Below, piece after piece: positions 35,313 through 43,076 of a DNA stretch of 64,000 nt (positions are counted from its first letter, which is position 1; each line of letters begins with the position of its first letter). The position numbers were made by a program, and so were the translations under genes. This stretch comes from Flavobacterium sp. TR2 (GTDB taxonomy: Bacteria; Bacteroidota; Bacteroidia; Flavobacteriales; Flavobacteriaceae), in NCBI RefSeq assembly GCF_025252405.1, contig NZ_CP104307.1, positions 2,728,001 through 2,792,000 on the forward strand, written 5' to 3'. The notes under the pieces were generated by a model. It was not told the origin of the DNA and did no database searches. It worked only from the letters and a program-made list of their open reading frames with translations.

Positions 35313-36377
35313 ATGAAAGAGAATATTAGAGTATTGTCATGCTTATTGATGATGAGTATTGGCGCATTTGCTCAAAAAGACAAAATTAAAGAAGCCCAGT
35401 CTTTGTTTGATAAAGGAAATAGCCAGGAAGCTTTGGCAATTTTAACCAAAACAGAATACCTTATTCTTAACGCATCTGATGAAGATAAGTCTGATTATTA
35501 TTATTTGAAAGGCAATGTCTTAAAAGATTTGGCGGTAAAAAATATTGATGCTGCCAATAATTTTACCTTGGCATCACAATCGTACCAAGACGTATTTTTG
35601 TATGAGAATGAGTCAGGAAAATTTAAATGGACAGTTAAGGCCAATATGGCTTTAAAAGATATGAAAGCCAGTCTTGTAAATGGTGCAATGGCTGATTTTA
35701 CTGCTGGAAAATTTAAAGAAAGCGCAGAAAAAAGTTATAAGGTTTACTTATTTGATAAGAAAGATACTTTAAACTTGTTCAATGCCGCGTCTTCGTCTAT
35801 AAATGCAAAAGACTACAACTCAGCTGTGACTTATTACGAGCTTCTTAAAAAGATTAATTATTCTGGAAAAGGCGTTTTGTACTATGCTACAAATAAAAAA
35901 ACAAAAGAAGAAGATGCTTTTGTTTCTCCAAAGGCTAGAGAATCGGCAATTCAGCAGGGATTTTACGAAAAGCCAAGAACAGAATCTGTACCTTCTAAAA
36001 AAATTGAGGTAAACAATAATCTTGCTTATGCGTATCTTGAAAGAAAAGATTATTCTAAAGCCGAATCGGTTTACAATTATGTTTTAGAATTGAATCCGAA
36101 TTACGTAGACGCCTACATTAATTTGGCTTATTTAAAACTGCAAATGAAGAAAGATTTAGCCGAAGAAATATCTTCGTTAGGAACTACTCCAGCCGAAATG
36201 CAGAAATACGATAAGCTTAATGCAAGAAAGGATGACATTACAAGAAGTGCGATTCCGTATCTGAAAAAAGTGCTTACGCTTGAACCTAAAAATTCAGATG
36301 CGACAAAAACATTGTTAGGCGTTTACAGATCGCTTGATATGACAGCAGAATATAATGCTCTAAAAGCAGGAATGTAA
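35313..36377 (+). CDS. secreted tetratricopeptide-repeat protein
   Basis: This 354-residue exported protein has a signal peptide (MKENIRVLSCLLMMSIGAFAQ) followed by TPR helices. Clear repeats include EAQSLFDKGNSQEALAIL, NAASSSINAKDYNSAVTYYELLKK, NLAYAYLERKDYSKAESVYNYVLELNPNYVDAYINLAYLKL and IPYLKKVLTLEPKNSDATKTLLGVYRSL. A less regular segment at about residues 170-210 separates them. It probably acts as a periplasmic scaffold. It is a single-gene unit. No partner is suggested by the neighbours. Confidence 0.9.
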   Translation: MKENIRVLSCLLMMSIGAFAQKDKIKEAQSLFDKGNSQEALAILTKTEYLILNASDEDKSDYYYLKGNVLKDLAVKNIDAANNFTLASQSYQDVFLYENESGKFKWTVKANMALKDMKASLVNGAMADFTAGKFKESAEKSYKVYLFDKKDTLNLFNAASSSINAKDYNSAVTYYELLKKINYSGKGVLYYATNKKTKEEDAFVSPKARESAIQQGFYEKPRTESVPSKKIEVNNNLAYAYLERKDYSKAESVYNYVLELNPNYVDAYINLAYLKLQMKKDLAEEISSLGTTPAEMQKYDKLNARKDDITRSAIPYLKKVLTLEPKNSDATKTLLGVYRSLDMTAEYNALKAGM

Positions 36378-36516
36378 AATGAAATAACGAGAAAATGTGA
36401 TAATTAGATAATTGCCATGCACGACATTAAAACATTGTCTAATTTCTAGTTGGCAAATTGACTAATTAAAAAAATGTAAAGAGGCAAAGGCACAGAGGTT
36501 TTTTAATCTCTGTGCC

Positions 36517-37179
36517 TTATTTTTTTGCTGCTGCTTTTTGCATTTCTTCAATAAGAGACTTCTTTCCGACAGTTTTTGTGATGATGTCTTTTTCTAAATT
36601 CCATCCGCGCGCAGGAGAATATTCTCGGCCGTACCAAATAATCTGCAAATGCAAGTCATTCCATAATTCTCTAGGAAATAATCGTTTCGCATCTTTTTCA
36701 GTCTGCGCAACATTTTTCCCGTTCGATAAATTCCATCGGTGCATCAGACGATGGATATGTGTGTCAACAGGAAAAGCTGGAACGCCAAAAGCCTGCGACA
36801 TTACCACGCTAGCTGTTTTATGGCCAACAGCTGGTAATGCTTCAAGAGCTTCAAAACTCTCCGGAACCTCACCATTATGTTTTTCAATTAAAATTTCAGA
36901 TAAACCATGAATTCCTTTTGATTTCATTGGCGATAAACCGCATGGACGAATAATTTCTTTGATTTCCTCTATCGACATTTTAACCATATCATACGGATTA
37001 TCAGCTTTTGCAAACAATAAAGGCGTAATCTGATTCACGCGAACATCGGTGCATTGTGCAGACAATAAAACTGCAATCAGAAGCGTGTATGGATCTTTAT
37101 GATCAAGCGGAACAGGTATGGTAGGGTAGAGTTCTTTTAAGGTGTCGATAACAAATTGTACGCGAGCTTCTTTATTCAT
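36517..37179 (-). CDS. nth: endonuclease III (DNA glycosylase/AP lyase) lacking the [4Fe-4S] cysteines
   Basis: This 220-residue enzyme should remove oxidised pyrimidines from DNA and cut at AP sites. The helix-hairpin-helix motif LPAVGHKTASVVMSQAFGVPAFPVDTHIHRL contains Lys121 and Asp139, the catalytic pair. The usual C-terminal cluster motif (C-X6-C-X2-C-X5-C) is missing; that region reads IWYGREYSPARGWNLEKDI with no cysteines, and the protein has only Cys43 and Cys80. The ATG at 37179 is chosen because it gives the family's start (MNKEARVQFVIDTL). The gene is divergent from bcp. Confidence 0.92.
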   Translation of the reverse strand: MNKEARVQFVIDTLKELYPTIPVPLDHKDPYTLLIAVLLSAQCTDVRVNQITPLLFAKADNPYDMVKMSIEEIKEIIRPCGLSPMKSKGIHGLSEILIEKHNGEVPESFEALEALPAVGHKTASVVMSQAFGVPAFPVDTHIHRLMHRWNLSNGKNVAQTEKDAKRLFPRELWNDLHLQIIWYGREYSPARGWNLEKDIITKTVGKKSLIEEMQKAAAKK

Positions 37180-37224
37180 TTCCGTGTTTTTAATGCTGTA
37201 AAAATAGTATAATTTTAATGATGT

Positions 37225-37370
37225 GCCTAATCCAGCTTTCCGTTTCAACTCCTCATTATGCTAGCAGCATTTTTAAGTATTTAAAAGAGCTTCCTTCGGT
37301 CGCTTTTTAAATACAAAAAATGCAAGCTATCATAATTCCGGGGTTTTCACTGCAATCTGGGGCATAAAAA
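37225..37370 (+). ncRNA. structured intergenic element (stem-loop family, copy 2)
   Basis: This element lies upstream of nth and of bcp. CCAG at 37232-37235 pairs with CTGG at 37357-37360. AACTCC at 37247-37252 pairs with GGGGTT at 37340-37345. A long inner hairpin spans the bases between (GCATTTTT and AAAAAATGC arms). The flanks TTTCCGTTTC and TTTTCACTGCAATC form the same asymmetric internal loop as the element at 51113-51205. I call it a structured RNA or DNA repeat; the family name is uncertain. Confidence 0.5.
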
Positions 37371-37455
37371 AGTTATGAATTATAAGTTATGAGTTAAGAG
37401 TTGTGAGTTATCTTTGTGTATAAATCTAAAATCGACAATCTAAAATATAAAAGAT

Positions 37456-37908
37456 ATGACAACATTAAAAGCAGGAGATAAAGCGCCAAATTTTTCGGGA
37501 ACAGATCAAGAAGGTAAAACACATAAACTGGCAGATTATGTGGGGAAAAAATTGGTTGTTTTCTTTTATCCAAAAGCTAGTACGCCAGGATGCACAGCCG
37601 AAGCTTGCGATCTAAGAGATAATTTTCACCGTTTTCAAGCCAATAATTACGAACTTTTGGGAGTAAGTGCTGATAGCGCAAAAGCGCAAATTAAGTTTAA
37701 AGAAAAATATGAATTGCCTTTCCCGCTAATTGCAGATGAAAACAAATCGGTTATCAATGCTTTTGGAGTTTGGGGTCCAAAGAAATTCATGGGGAGAGAA
37801 TACGACGGAATCCACAGAACAACTTTTGTAATCAACGAAAAAGGAATCATCGAAGAAGTAATCGAAAAAGTAAAAACAAAAGAACACGCCTCGCAGATTT
37901 TGAAGTAA
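37456..37908 (+). CDS. bcp: thioredoxin-dependent thiol peroxidase (Bcp/PrxQ family)
   Basis: This 150-residue peroxiredoxin reduces organic and hydrogen peroxides. The active site is FFYPKASTPGCTAEACDLRDN, with the peroxidatic Cys, then the resolving Cys five residues later, the PrxQ CX4C arrangement. The thioredoxin-like fold is complete, with the C-terminal TFVINEKGIIEEVIEKVK. Length is normal. It stands alone, with a repeat-rich region after it. Confidence 0.96.
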   Translation: MTTLKAGDKAPNFSGTDQEGKTHKLADYVGKKLVVFFYPKASTPGCTAEACDLRDNFHRFQANNYELLGVSADSAKAQIKFKEKYELPFPLIADENKSVINAFGVWGPKKFMGREYDGIHRTTFVINEKGIIEEVIEKVKTKEHASQILK

Positions 37909-38235
37909 AATTTTATTCAAAGTTTTCTTTGTTTCGAGTTTCATGTTTCGAGTTTCATGTTTCGAGTTTCGAGTTTCGAGTTTCAAGTTTCAAGTTTCAA
38001 GTTGCCACCCAGAGAATAGTAACAATGATGATTAACGCAAAGTTCGCAAAGCTGAATTCATATAAAGCATTGCGAACTTTGCTTTTAGGCATTAACACAG
38101 GTAAAAAAAACTTAGCGTGCTTTGCGTTAAAATTTTTATAGATTTCGATAATAACTTGAAACTTGAAACAAAGAAAACTTGAAACAAAAAAAAACATGAA
38201 ACAAAAAAAGCCCCTTTTTTTTGGGACTTTTCTTA
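37909..38235. repeat. repeat-rich intergenic region with tandem GTTTCGAGTTTC units
   Basis: No gene is seen here. From about 37929 to 38002 a 7-base unit (GTTTCGA / GTTTCAA) is repeated in tandem, with GTTTCATG variants. Complementary CTTGAAACTTGAAAC copies lie at 38155-38195, so the region can fold. In between, GCAAAGTTCGCAAAG at about 38038-38052 and its complement GCGAACTTTGC at about 38074-38084 form a second inverted repeat. Confidence 0.7.
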
Positions 38236-39696
38236 TTACGTATTTTGTTCTAATTCTTTCTGCGGATGATAGCCAAAAAGATGATGTTCTTTTATGATTT
38301 CTGGAATACCAGGAGGAAGCATTGGTTCCCATCCTGTTTTGCCTTGATTGATCATTTTTAGAATTTCTCGAGAGAAAACATTTAGGATATTTGGATCATA
38401 ATCTTCAATGTCAACCACTTTTCCGTTGAATTTAAAGAATTTATACAATTCTTTCATTCTAGGATGAACTTTCAAGTTATTAGAATTCATTAATGTGCCG
38501 TCTTCATCTAACATTGGGTATAAGAATACTTTCATGTCGCGGTAAAATAATTTTCCGAAAGCCTCTAGGATTCCTCCGCTTAAGTGGCGATAGTATTTCT
38601 CGTCAAAAATATCAACAAGGTTGTTTACGCCCATAGCCAATCCCATACGGGCTTTGGTATAATTTGCGAAGTATTCAACAACTTTATAGTATTCTTGGAA
38701 ATTCGAAATCATTACGGTTTGGCCAAGAGAGCAAAGCAATTCGGCTCTGTCCATAAAGTCGCGTTCATCGATTTCGCCATCAGAGCGCAAATTCGAAAGC
38801 GTAATTTCAAAAATAACAAGAGTATTGTTTTTTTCAACTTTATTCTCTTCAAGGAACATTTTTAATGATTTCTCGTACATATCCATATTTACCTTAGTAA
38901 CAGGACGAAAACTTCCTCTTAAAGCTAAAAGGTTCTTTTTGTATAAGATAGCAGCCGGCAGAATGTTTTTTCCCTCTGGGTTAAACATTACGGCATCTGT
39001 CATTCCGTTTTTAACCAATTGCAAACTCATCAAACGATTGTCTACATCGGCAAAACGCGGTCCAGAAAAGTTAATGGTATCGATTTCTAATTGATCTTTG
39101 TCTAAGTGATCATATAAATAACGAAGTAATCGTTTTGGATCATTGTATTTGTAAAAAGCACCGTAAATTAAGTTAACTCCTAAAATACCAAGTGTTTCTT
39201 GCTGTAACCTTGCGTCGGTTTCTTTAAAACGAATATGAAGGATAATTTCGTTGTAAGCTTCGTCTGGTTCAATTTGGTATCTAATTCCAACCCATCCGTG
39301 ACCTTTAAATTGTTTGGCAAAATCTATCGTGGCAACGGTATTAGCGTAACTGAAAAAAAGTTTTGTAGGGTGTTTTTCTCGGCTTAAACGCTCTTCGATG
39401 ATTTGTCCTTCATGGGTAAGCATTTTTTTTAATCGCTCTTCGGTAACATATCTTCCGTCGTTTTCAGCGCCATAGACAGCATCACTAAAATCTTTATCAT
39501 AGGCAGACATTGCTTTTGCAATAGTTCCAGATGAACCTCCTGATCTGAAAAAGTGTCTAACTGTCTCTTGTCCAGCGCCAATCTCAGCAAATGTTCCGTA
39601 AATATTTTCGTTTAAATTAATGCGTAACGCTTTGTCTTTTATAGAAGGAATCTGTTCGATGACCTTGTCACCTTTGAGTTTTATTTCTGTACCCAT
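38236..39696 (-). CDS. conserved protein of unknown function, 486 residues
   Basis: I do not recognise a characterised family. The protein is soluble, without signal peptide or membrane helix. Conspicuous segments are NENIYGTFAEIGAGQETVRHFFRSGGSSGTIAKAMSAYDK near the N-terminus, GHGWVGIRYQIEPDEAYNEIILHIRF, DRFA-like GPRFADVDNRLMSLQLVKNGMTDAVMFNP, and FEITLSNLRSDGEIDERDFMDRAELL. The last 60 residues are Pro-rich (MLPPGIPEIIKEHHLFGYHPQ). The high proportion of polar conserved-looking motifs implies an enzyme. It is transcribed alone, with TAACTTTG on the minus strand upstream near 39720 as a likely -7 box. Confidence 0.8.
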   Translation of the reverse strand: MGTEIKLKGDKVIEQIPSIKDKALRINLNENIYGTFAEIGAGQETVRHFFRSGGSSGTIAKAMSAYDKDFSDAVYGAENDGRYVTEERLKKMLTHEGQIIEERLSREKHPTKLFFSYANTVATIDFAKQFKGHGWVGIRYQIEPDEAYNEIILHIRFKETDARLQQETLGILGVNLIYGAFYKYNDPKRLLRYLYDHLDKDQLEIDTINFSGPRFADVDNRLMSLQLVKNGMTDAVMFNPEGKNILPAAILYKKNLLALRGSFRPVTKVNMDMYEKSLKMFLEENKVEKNNTLVIFEITLSNLRSDGEIDERDFMDRAELLCSLGQTVMISNFQEYYKVVEYFANYTKARMGLAMGVNNLVDIFDEKYYRHLSGGILEAFGKLFYRDMKVFLYPMLDEDGTLMNSNNLKVHPRMKELYKFFKFNGKVVDIEDYDPNILNVFSREILKMINQGKTGWEPMLPPGIPEIIKEHHLFGYHPQKELEQNT

Positions 39697-39785
39697 TTTG
39701 TTTTAAATAGATTTGTTACAAAGTTAGTAAATTAGGAGTCTAATGAAAGAGAAATAATCTATTTTTGTAAAAAAATTAAGTTCAA

Positions 39786-40550
39786 TTGAAGGTTTATTTT
39801 TTAGGTACAGGTACTTCTCAAGGCATTCCAATTATCGGAATCGATCATCCAGTTTGTAAAAGCACTGATGCTAAGGATAAAAGGCTTCGTGTGTCCATCT
39901 GGATAACATGGGGCGAGCATTCGTATGTGATAGACTGCGGGCCCGATTTTAGGCAGCAAATGCTTTCGTGCGGATGCCGAAAACTGGATGCAATTCTTTT
40001 TACTCACGAGCACGCAGATCACACTGCTGGTTTAGATGATATTCGTCCGTTTAATTTCCGTCAGGGAGAAATTCCGATTTACGGGCATAAGCGGGTTCTG
40101 GATAATTTGAGACGCCGTTTTGATTATGTTTTTGAGACGGTAAACAAGTACCCGGGAGCTCCAAGCGTAAAAACTATAGAGGTGCAAAATAATGCGCCTT
40201 TTGCTGTTGGAGACAAAATGGCAATTCCGATAAATGCCATGCATGGCGATCTGCAGGTTTTTGGCTATCGGATTGATGATTTTGCTTACTTGACAGATGT
40301 GAAAACAATTGAACAATCAGAAGTGGACAAACTGAAAGGTATAAAAGTTCTCGTTGTTAATGCTTTGCGCGTTGAACCTCACGGAACCCATTTTAATCTT
40401 CAAGAAGCACTTGATTTTATTAATCTTGTTAAACCTGAGAAGGCTTATTTAACCCATATCAGCCATGTTTTAGGCTTTCACGAAGAAGTGCAGAAGCAGC
40501 TTCCTGAAAATGTTTTTCTGGCTTACGACAATTTAGAAATTACAATTTAA
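39786..40550 (+). CDS. MBL-fold metallo-hydrolase (PhnP-like phosphodiesterase)
   Basis: This 254-residue metallo-beta-lactamase-fold enzyme has FTHEHADHTAGLDDIRPF, the HXHXDH dinuclear metal motif. Further metal-site residues are CGPDFRQQM, NAMHGDLQVFGYRI, and AYLTHISHVLGFHEE. The pattern is that of the PhnP/cyclic-nucleotide phosphodiesterase branch, but no phn gene is near, so the substrate is unknown. The start is TTG at 39786, as no ATG lies before the first beta strand (VYFLGTGTSQGIP). It is 12 bases upstream of a small membrane-anchored protein on the same strand. Confidence 0.9.
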   Translation: MKVYFLGTGTSQGIPIIGIDHPVCKSTDAKDKRLRVSIWITWGEHSYVIDCGPDFRQQMLSCGCRKLDAILFTHEHADHTAGLDDIRPFNFRQGEIPIYGHKRVLDNLRRRFDYVFETVNKYPGAPSVKTIEVQNNAPFAVGDKMAIPINAMHGDLQVFGYRIDDFAYLTDVKTIEQSEVDKLKGIKVLVVNALRVEPHGTHFNLQEALDFINLVKPEKAYLTHISHVLGFHEEVQKQLPENVFLAYDNLEITI

Positions 40551-40562
40551 TTATATCACACA

Positions 40563-41066
40563 ATGAAAAAATCCTTAATGCTTTATCTTTTTATTCTTGC
40601 CATTTTAATGAATGTGTTTACCTACGCATTTTACAGTGGAGAAGTAAAATTTGGTCAGGCGAGATATGATAAAACAACTAAGAAATTAAGAGATAGCATT
40701 AGTTTAATGAAAAACAAATTGGCAGAGGCTGATTATTTTTCTTTAGAACATAACGAAAATGCACAAAATTATTTTGATAACAGTGCTTCTGGCGGAAAAG
40801 TGATTTTATACGAAAAATTGATTCCAGTTGTAACTGAAAAGTTATTAGATTTCAATGCAAATCCAAAGGGGAATCCGTATACAGGTCAAGATCAGATTGG
40901 ACCAAACAAATTTATCATCAATAAAGTAAAAATTTTAAACCACAGATGGATCATTGCAGATTACAGCAACGGAGAACTATGGGGAGAAGTCTTGTTAAAA
41001 TACTTTGTTGATAACGACGATAATATTACCTTTGAAGTAAATCAAACTTGGTTATATCAAAAATAG
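40563..41066 (+). CDS. membrane-anchored small conserved protein
   Basis: This 167-residue protein has an N-terminal membrane segment (LMLYLFILAILMNVFTYAF), a helical spacer (YDKTTKKLRDSISLMKNKLAEADYFSLEHN) and a C-terminal beta-rich domain (FIINKVKILNHRWIIADYSNGELWGEVLLKYF). It begins 12 bases after the MBL-fold gene and is probably co-transcribed. I do not recognise a functional family. A terminator follows. Confidence 0.8.
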   Translation: MKKSLMLYLFILAILMNVFTYAFYSGEVKFGQARYDKTTKKLRDSISLMKNKLAEADYFSLEHNENAQNYFDNSASGGKVILYEKLIPVVTEKLLDFNANPKGNPYTGQDQIGPNKFIINKVKILNHRWIIADYSNGELWGEVLLKYFVDNDDNITFEVNQTWLYQK

Positions 41067-41091
41067 GATTTCATAATCCTATTTTTTTTTG
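41059..41091 (+). terminator. terminator after the MBL-fold unit
   Basis: AAAATAGGATT / AATCCTATTTT stem with a T run; it partly overlaps the end of the preceding gene. Confidence 0.85.
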
Positions 41092-41115
41092 ACCTTTAAA
41101 TAAATATATAGGATT

Positions 41116-41544
41116 ATGAAAAAGATATTTTTGTTTTTGATTGTTGCAAGCACATTTTCTTGTGCTAAAAAAGTTTCTCAGGACAATGCAGGCGCAACTC
41201 CGACAGAAGCTAAAAAAGAAACTATTGTAGGAGCAGATTCAGATTCACATGGCTGTAAAGCTTCGGCAGGTTACACTTGGTCGGTTTTGAAAAAAGAATG
41301 TATTCGAGTTTTTGAAAACAGCACTAGACTAAATCATGCTGAAGATGGAAAAACGTATTCTACGGTTTCTTATGTGATTTTTGACGGAAATAAGGCAGAG
41401 CTCTTCTTAGATACTCAAAAAGAATCTGTTGTTTTAGAAAGAAAATCTGAAGGAGATTCTTGGAAAAATGGCGATTGGGAATTAATTCCTTGGAAAGGAT
41501 ATGTTTTGAAAAAAGGAGGAGAGATTCTTTACACTGGAGAATAA
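41116..41544 (+). CDS. small lipoprotein with two-cysteine N-terminal domain
   Basis: This 142-residue lipoprotein has a lipobox (STFSC, Cys16) followed by a linker and a compact domain. It has HGCKASAGYTWSVLKKECIRVFENSTRLN, two cysteines in an early alpha/beta segment. The rest is beta-rich (TVSYVIFDGNKAELFLD, WELIPWKGYVLKKGGEILYTGE). It has no recognised family. It is transcribed alone between terminators. Confidence 0.75.
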   Translation: MKKIFLFLIVASTFSCAKKVSQDNAGATPTEAKKETIVGADSDSHGCKASAGYTWSVLKKECIRVFENSTRLNHAEDGKTYSTVSYVIFDGNKAELFLDTQKESVVLERKSEGDSWKNGDWELIPWKGYVLKKGGEILYTGE

Positions 41545-41595
41545 AATCTAAATTTAATTTCTCAAATTTCGAATTCCAAAGTAGAAATCTGAAAA

Positions 41596-41628
41596 AACTT
41601 TGTCAAAGTTTCGAACTTTGACAAAGTT
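41596..41628. terminator. palindromic hairpin, probable bidirectional terminator
   Basis: AACTTTGTCAAAGTT at 41596-41610 and its exact complement at 41614-41628 flank a TCG loop. It lies between convergent genes ending at 41544 (+) and 41634 (-). The inner 13 bases of its arm match the repeat at 12107-12145. Confidence 0.7.
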
Positions 41629-41633
41629 CTAGA

Positions 41634-42203
41634 CTAAATAATCTCTTTAATAAACTCAGAGTTTACAACCTGAGCAAATTCTTCATTTAAACTTGCCAAA
41701 GCAGTCTGATGTATTACTTCGGCAGAGAATTCTTCTCCGTTTATGCCTTTTTTGTTGAAAGTAGCGGTAGCATCAGATACTAAATAAACGTTGTAGCCAA
41801 AATTCCCAGCCATTCTTGTTGTGGTAGAAACGCAATGGTCTGTAGTTAAGCCTACAATTACAAGATTGGTAATTTCAGCAGTATCAAGAAGCTCTTTTAA
41901 ATTCGTTCCAATAAAAGCGCTATTTACATTCTTTTTAATAATGATTTCTCCTTCAAGAGGTTTTACCACATCTTGAAATTCATTTCCAGCACTTGTTTCA
42001 TTTAAAATTGAATTAGGATTTGAAGAACAATGCTGTATGTGAAAAATAGGCAGTTTTTTATCTCGCCAAATTTCCAAAAGCTCGCCCGCTTTTTCTTCTG
42101 CAGTGACATTATTGCGATCTCCGCCCCAATAGCCAACATCATGAAAACCTTTTTGGATATCAATTAAAATTAATGCCGGATTAATAAGTTTTGAAATGTT
42201 CAT
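41634..42203 (-). CDS. cysteine hydrolase of the isochorismatase superfamily
   Basis: This 189-residue enzyme has the isochorismatase-like fold. The catalytic triad is visible: Asp in LILIDIQKGFHD, Lys in EGEIIIKKNVNSAFIGT, and Cys in VGLTTDHCVSTTTR. These enzymes hydrolyse amides or enol ethers (nicotinamidase, ureidoacrylate and related). The substrate is not clear. It is a single gene 32 bases downstream of the antitoxin gene on the same strand. Confidence 0.9.
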   Translation of the reverse strand: MNISKLINPALILIDIQKGFHDVGYWGGDRNNVTAEEKAGELLEIWRDKKLPIFHIQHCSSNPNSILNETSAGNEFQDVVKPLEGEIIIKKNVNSAFIGTNLKELLDTAEITNLVIVGLTTDHCVSTTTRMAGNFGYNVYLVSDATATFNKKGINGEEFSAEVIHQTALASLNEEFAQVVNSEFIKEII

Positions 42204-42235
42204 TTATAAAGTATTTAGTGATAAGAGAGTGAAAT

Positions 42236-42550
42236 TTATTTATCTAAACTAATAGTCAAGTCTTTTAGCTCTATTTGAAATTTGACTGTAGCTTTTAGCG
42301 CTGTAAAAACTTTGATTACCGTTTCTAGTGTCACATTTCCAGCATTTTTTTCAAGTTTGGATATCTGTGCCTTTTGTACGCCAATTAGCTTTCCTAATTC
42401 TTCTTGAGTTAAATTACGTTCTTTGCGGGTCTGTTTAATGGCGTTTCCAATTAAATCCATTTGTAAATCATACTCAAATTGATCTCTTGAAGGAGTTCCA
42501 ATTTTGCCAACAATCTCATCAGTAACTTGATTTAAAGTATATGTTTTCAT
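42236..42550 (-). CDS. HigA/XRE-type antitoxin
   Basis: This 104-residue protein has an N-terminal arm (TYTLNQVTDEIVGKIGTPSRDQFEYDL) and a helix-turn-helix of the XRE/Cro type (AIKQTRKERNLTQEELGKLIGVQKAQISKLEKNAGNVTLETVIKVFTALKA). It lies 16 bases downstream of the RelE-type toxin. The toxin-first order and the HTH antitoxin are those of HigBA-type modules. It probably neutralises the toxin and represses the pair. Confidence 0.88.
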   Translation of the reverse strand: MKTYTLNQVTDEIVGKIGTPSRDQFEYDLQMDLIGNAIKQTRKERNLTQEELGKLIGVQKAQISKLEKNAGNVTLETVIKVFTALKATVKFQIELKDLTISLDK

Positions 42551-42566
42551 ATTTTTAAAATTGAAT

Positions 42567-42905
42567 TTAATCTTTATCTTTAAAATATTCTAATCTCAGT
42601 TTTTGTGCTTTTGATATTTCTTTCTCAGATACTTTTCCTTGCTTTTTTATAAAGCCATGCGTAGAAATTACTAGAGTATTTTGTTTATTGGTTCTGTCCC
42701 AAAACGCTAATAAGCGATAGTGATTTCCTTGATATAAAGTTCGAAATTCCCAAATGTCATTATTCAGCTTTTTAAAAAGCTCGGGGTCATTTTTGGTTTG
42801 TGATTTTCGAATGTTATAAAGTATTTTCTCTGAATGTTTCGGTTCTAAATTTTTTAGAAAATCAAAAACCTCTTCAAGAAAGATTACATCAAATTTTTTT
42901 TCCAT
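42567..42905 (-). CDS. RelE/ParE-superfamily toxin, HigB-like
   Basis: This 112-residue protein belongs to the Gp49/HigB-like group. It contains FDVIFLEEVFDFLKNLEPKHSEKILYNIRKSQ, then LNNDIWEFRTLYQGNHYRLLAFWDRTN, the central strand and Arg/Tyr pattern of ribosome-dependent mRNA interferases. It is followed by the HTH antitoxin gene. A long hairpin immediately upstream (42922-42963) is more likely the terminator of the preceding esterase operon. Confidence 0.88.
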   Translation of the reverse strand: MEKKFDVIFLEEVFDFLKNLEPKHSEKILYNIRKSQTKNDPELFKKLNNDIWEFRTLYQGNHYRLLAFWDRTNKQNTLVISTHGFIKKQGKVSEKEISKAQKLRLEYFKDKD

Positions 42906-42921
42906 TCTCTTGCTATTACAA

Positions 42922-42964
42922 AAATACCCAAAAGTTTCCTTTTGAAGAAACTTTTGGGTATTTA
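42922..42964 (-). terminator. terminator upstream of the toxin-antitoxin pair
   Basis: AAATACCCAAAAGTTTC and GAAACTTTTGGGTATTT form a 17-bp stem. On the minus strand it is followed by T-rich sequence. It lies 113 bases after the esterase stop and 17 bases before the toxin start, so it separates the two units. Confidence 0.75.
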
Positions 42965-43076
42965 ATTATTTTAATCCTTTTTAGTAAACTAAGTTTGCTT
43001 TATTAAGGCTAAAATATGATATAAAATTTAAAAGAGGTAAATAAAAATAAGTTTTTTCTTTCTTTTTTTTAATGAT

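Noticed and set aside
37180..37248. 23-residue N-terminal extension of endonuclease III
   Set aside because: It overlaps the structured intergenic element and does not look like a glycosylase N-terminus.
37929..38002. Possible CRISPR-like array from GTTTCGAGTTTC units
   Set aside because: The units are contiguous tandem repeats with no spacers; no cas gene is nearby.
39786..40550. Phosphonate (phn) operon member
   Set aside because: Only the MBL fold resembles PhnP; no other phn genes are present.
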